Assembly (NCBI GenBank): GCA_000828975.1
Contig: AP014683.1
Coordinates: 1,317,520-1,381,519, forward strand
Length of the DNA stretch: 64,000 nucleotides
Source of the DNA: Burkholderiales bacterium GJ-E10
GTDB lineage: Bacteria > Pseudomonadota > Gammaproteobacteria > Burkholderiales > Burkholderiaceae_F
Reading direction: 5' to 3'
A program made the position numbers and the translations under genes. Below the pieces are notes generated by a model, which searched no databases, was not told the DNA's origin, and saw only the letters and a program-made list of their open reading frames with translations. Of the stretch, positions 62,558 through 64,000 are shown in pieces; position 1 is the first letter of the stretch; every line of letters starts with the position of its first letter.

Positions 62558-63894
62558 CGCAGTCCTCCGGTAAAACGAGGGGATCGGCTACGCAATTTTT
62601 TCCAATTGGTCGTCCGCTTCCGATAGTGGTTGAGTGCCTCCGCGATGTACTCGCGATATGTCCCAGCATCAAGGTCTGCGAGAATTTTTGTAATTATTGA
62701 TCGTAGTGAATCGGGGGTAGGAACACCCCATTGAGCGGAGATGGGGTACGCGTTTCCTGGATCTGGCAGCCCGTAATGCCCTATCCGTGTTTCGAGAAAA
62801 TAGGGGTAGCTTTCCGGGAGAAGCTCAAGAAACGAAGTGTGTCGGGGACATATAATTGGTTTACCACATTGCAGCGAATCGAACGCGCCAAGCCCAAGAC
62901 CCTCTCCATATGTGAATGTAATAAAGGCATTTACAGCATCGCTTAAAACAAGCATCTCGTCTTCTGTCAAGCTATCGGCGAAAATGTAGATATTCTGCAC
63001 ACTCACCTTTTCGCTTGCTGCCAACGACAAGACCGTCCTTGCGGCGGAGGTCTCTAGGTCGCGGGCGCTTTGGGTGACGTCCATGGGGGACAGCTTTACG
63101 ATCAATGCGCAGTTGCTGTAAAACTGGCTTGCCGAAAGCCATTCTCGATAAAGAACGGAGAGTCCTTTTCGCGGAGCGTCGGTCGATGTGCACAGAAAGA
63201 GGTATTTATGACGTCGTCGGATTTCGCTCAAGGTCACGCGTGAGCCGTTAGAGAGCGCATCCAGACAAAGGGAAATTGGATTCATTTTTGGCGCCGACCG
63301 AGAACCATGCGCAATATGTGTCTGGCGGTAATGCGCAGCTGGCGGACAGGACCGATGGAAAAGCTTGGTTCGGCATCCGGTTGCCTCAATTAATTTGCGC
63401 ATTGAACGCAGTGGCAACCAGATTTCATCCATTTTCCGGAGATTGTTAATCCATGTGGAATTTGTAAGTCGATCGGTCTCCCAGAAAAAAAGACCAATAT
63501 TGCGGGCACCCGGAAATGCCTTAAATGCGTCAGGGCTTGAGATCGTCAAAATTGTTATGGTGAGGTTTCTTTGGCGCACTAATCGGCCTAATCTTTCCTC
63601 GCTTAGAAGCGGAGCATCCCAGCGTCCCGTACTACGGCTTGGGTGTGCGTGGATATCGGAGCCAAACGAAAAATCAAAGTTATTGCGCAAAGCATCATGG
63701 TAGCGGCGCGCAGCAACGGCATAACCCGTGTTGCTGGTTAGATCCCCTCGAAACACCAAAACACGTGCGGGGCGTCGGGAGGCGGAGATATTGAAACCAG
63801 TGATGTGCGGCTTACCTGATCGGAAACACAGTGGAGTTTCCGGCTTTAAGTTGGTGACGGGGTGTTGTGGAACGGCGGTTGATGGATCATGCAC
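62551..63894 (-). CDS. GT4-like glycosyltransferase, start uncertain and possibly beyond window
   Basis: The listed start is GTG 63894 (447 residues), but the frame stays open to the window edge, so the gene may begin outside. It has RVLVFRGDLTSNTGYAVAARR, the donor-site part YLFLCTSTDAPRKGLSVLYREW and TFTYGEGLGLGAFDSLQCGKP. It overlaps the next gene by seven bases. The acceptor sugar is unknown. Confidence 0.78.
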   Translation of the reverse strand: MHDPSTAVPQHPVTNLKPETPLCFRSGKPHITGFNISASRRPARVLVFRGDLTSNTGYAVAARRYHDALRNNFDFSFGSDIHAHPSRSTGRWDAPLLSEERLGRLVRQRNLTITILTISSPDAFKAFPGARNIGLFFWETDRLTNSTWINNLRKMDEIWLPLRSMRKLIEATGCRTKLFHRSCPPAAHYRQTHIAHGSRSAPKMNPISLCLDALSNGSRVTLSEIRRRHKYLFLCTSTDAPRKGLSVLYREWLSASQFYSNCALIVKLSPMDVTQSARDLETSAARTVLSLAASEKVSVQNIYIFADSLTEDEMLVLSDAVNAFITFTYGEGLGLGAFDSLQCGKPIICPRHTSFLELLPESYPYFLETRIGHYGLPDPGNAYPISAQWGVPTPDSLRSIITKILADLDAGTYREYIAEALNHYRKRTTNWKKLRSRSPRFTGGLRC

Positions 63895-64000
63895 TTTCGA
63901 ACTGGTGGTGGCGGCATGAGCTTCGGCTAAAGGGCGTGTTGGGATAAGGGGGGGGGAATCCGTAGAGCCTGACGACGGGTAGATCGCCGCGTCGATTGTG

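Overview
The window is G+C-rich proteobacterial DNA, most likely from a betaproteobacterium. The basis is a P-type (RP4 Tra/Trb-like) conjugation system, the sequence of a tRNA-Val(GAC) 3' half, and the codon use. Two lower-G+C stretches stand out by eye: about 2.5-3.8 kb and about 58.7-64 kb.

Region 1 (1 to about 23.08 kb) is one end of an integrative and conjugative element (ICE). It carries a truncated MOBP-type relaxase, an HNH endonuclease cargo pair, the TrbB ATPase, a 1144-residue polyvalent protein (Toprim, a nuclease-like insert and a relaxase-type C-terminal domain), an ArdC-like antirestriction protein, the TraG coupling protein, the TraF pilin peptidase, a MazEF-like toxin-antitoxin (TA) pair, and trbC-D-E-J-L-F-G-I. 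A small membrane protein and a PlsC-type acyltransferase lie between trbL and trbF. A recurring leader element (GGGCCCACC followed by a hairpin of changing sequence) stands before at least five of these genes. The element appears to end at a 47-base 3' fragment of tRNA-Val(GAC) at 23035-23081, taken here as an attachment site.

Region 2 (23.3-33.2 kb and 54.4-64 kb) is a capsule or K-antigen locus of the ABC-transporter (group 2) type. It has an outer-membrane export lipoprotein, KpsS-like and KpsC-like Kdo-transferase homologues, the KpsT ATPase, phosphomannomutase, GDP-mannose dehydratase and reductase (together a route to GDP-D-rhamnose), several glycosyltransferases and a methyltransferase with a Wzt-like middle. 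KpsM and KpsE are not in the window.

Region 3 (33.3-54.4 kb) splits the capsule locus and is a mosaic of TA modules: Phd/VapC, an orphan winged-helix antitoxin, RHH/PIN, nucleotidyltransferase plus partner, DUF4160/DUF2442, HigBA plus an orphan HigA copy, BrnTA, an Xis-like antitoxin with a PIN toxin, TacA with a TacT stub, and HicAB. Between them lie broken pieces of the neighbouring phosphomannomutase and kpsT genes, recombined in several arrangements. The PIN toxin gene is split by a 4.9-kb DDE transposon (45013-49878), whose boundaries, target duplication and end repeats can be read directly. An SNF2 helicase and SWIM protein pair sits in the same region.
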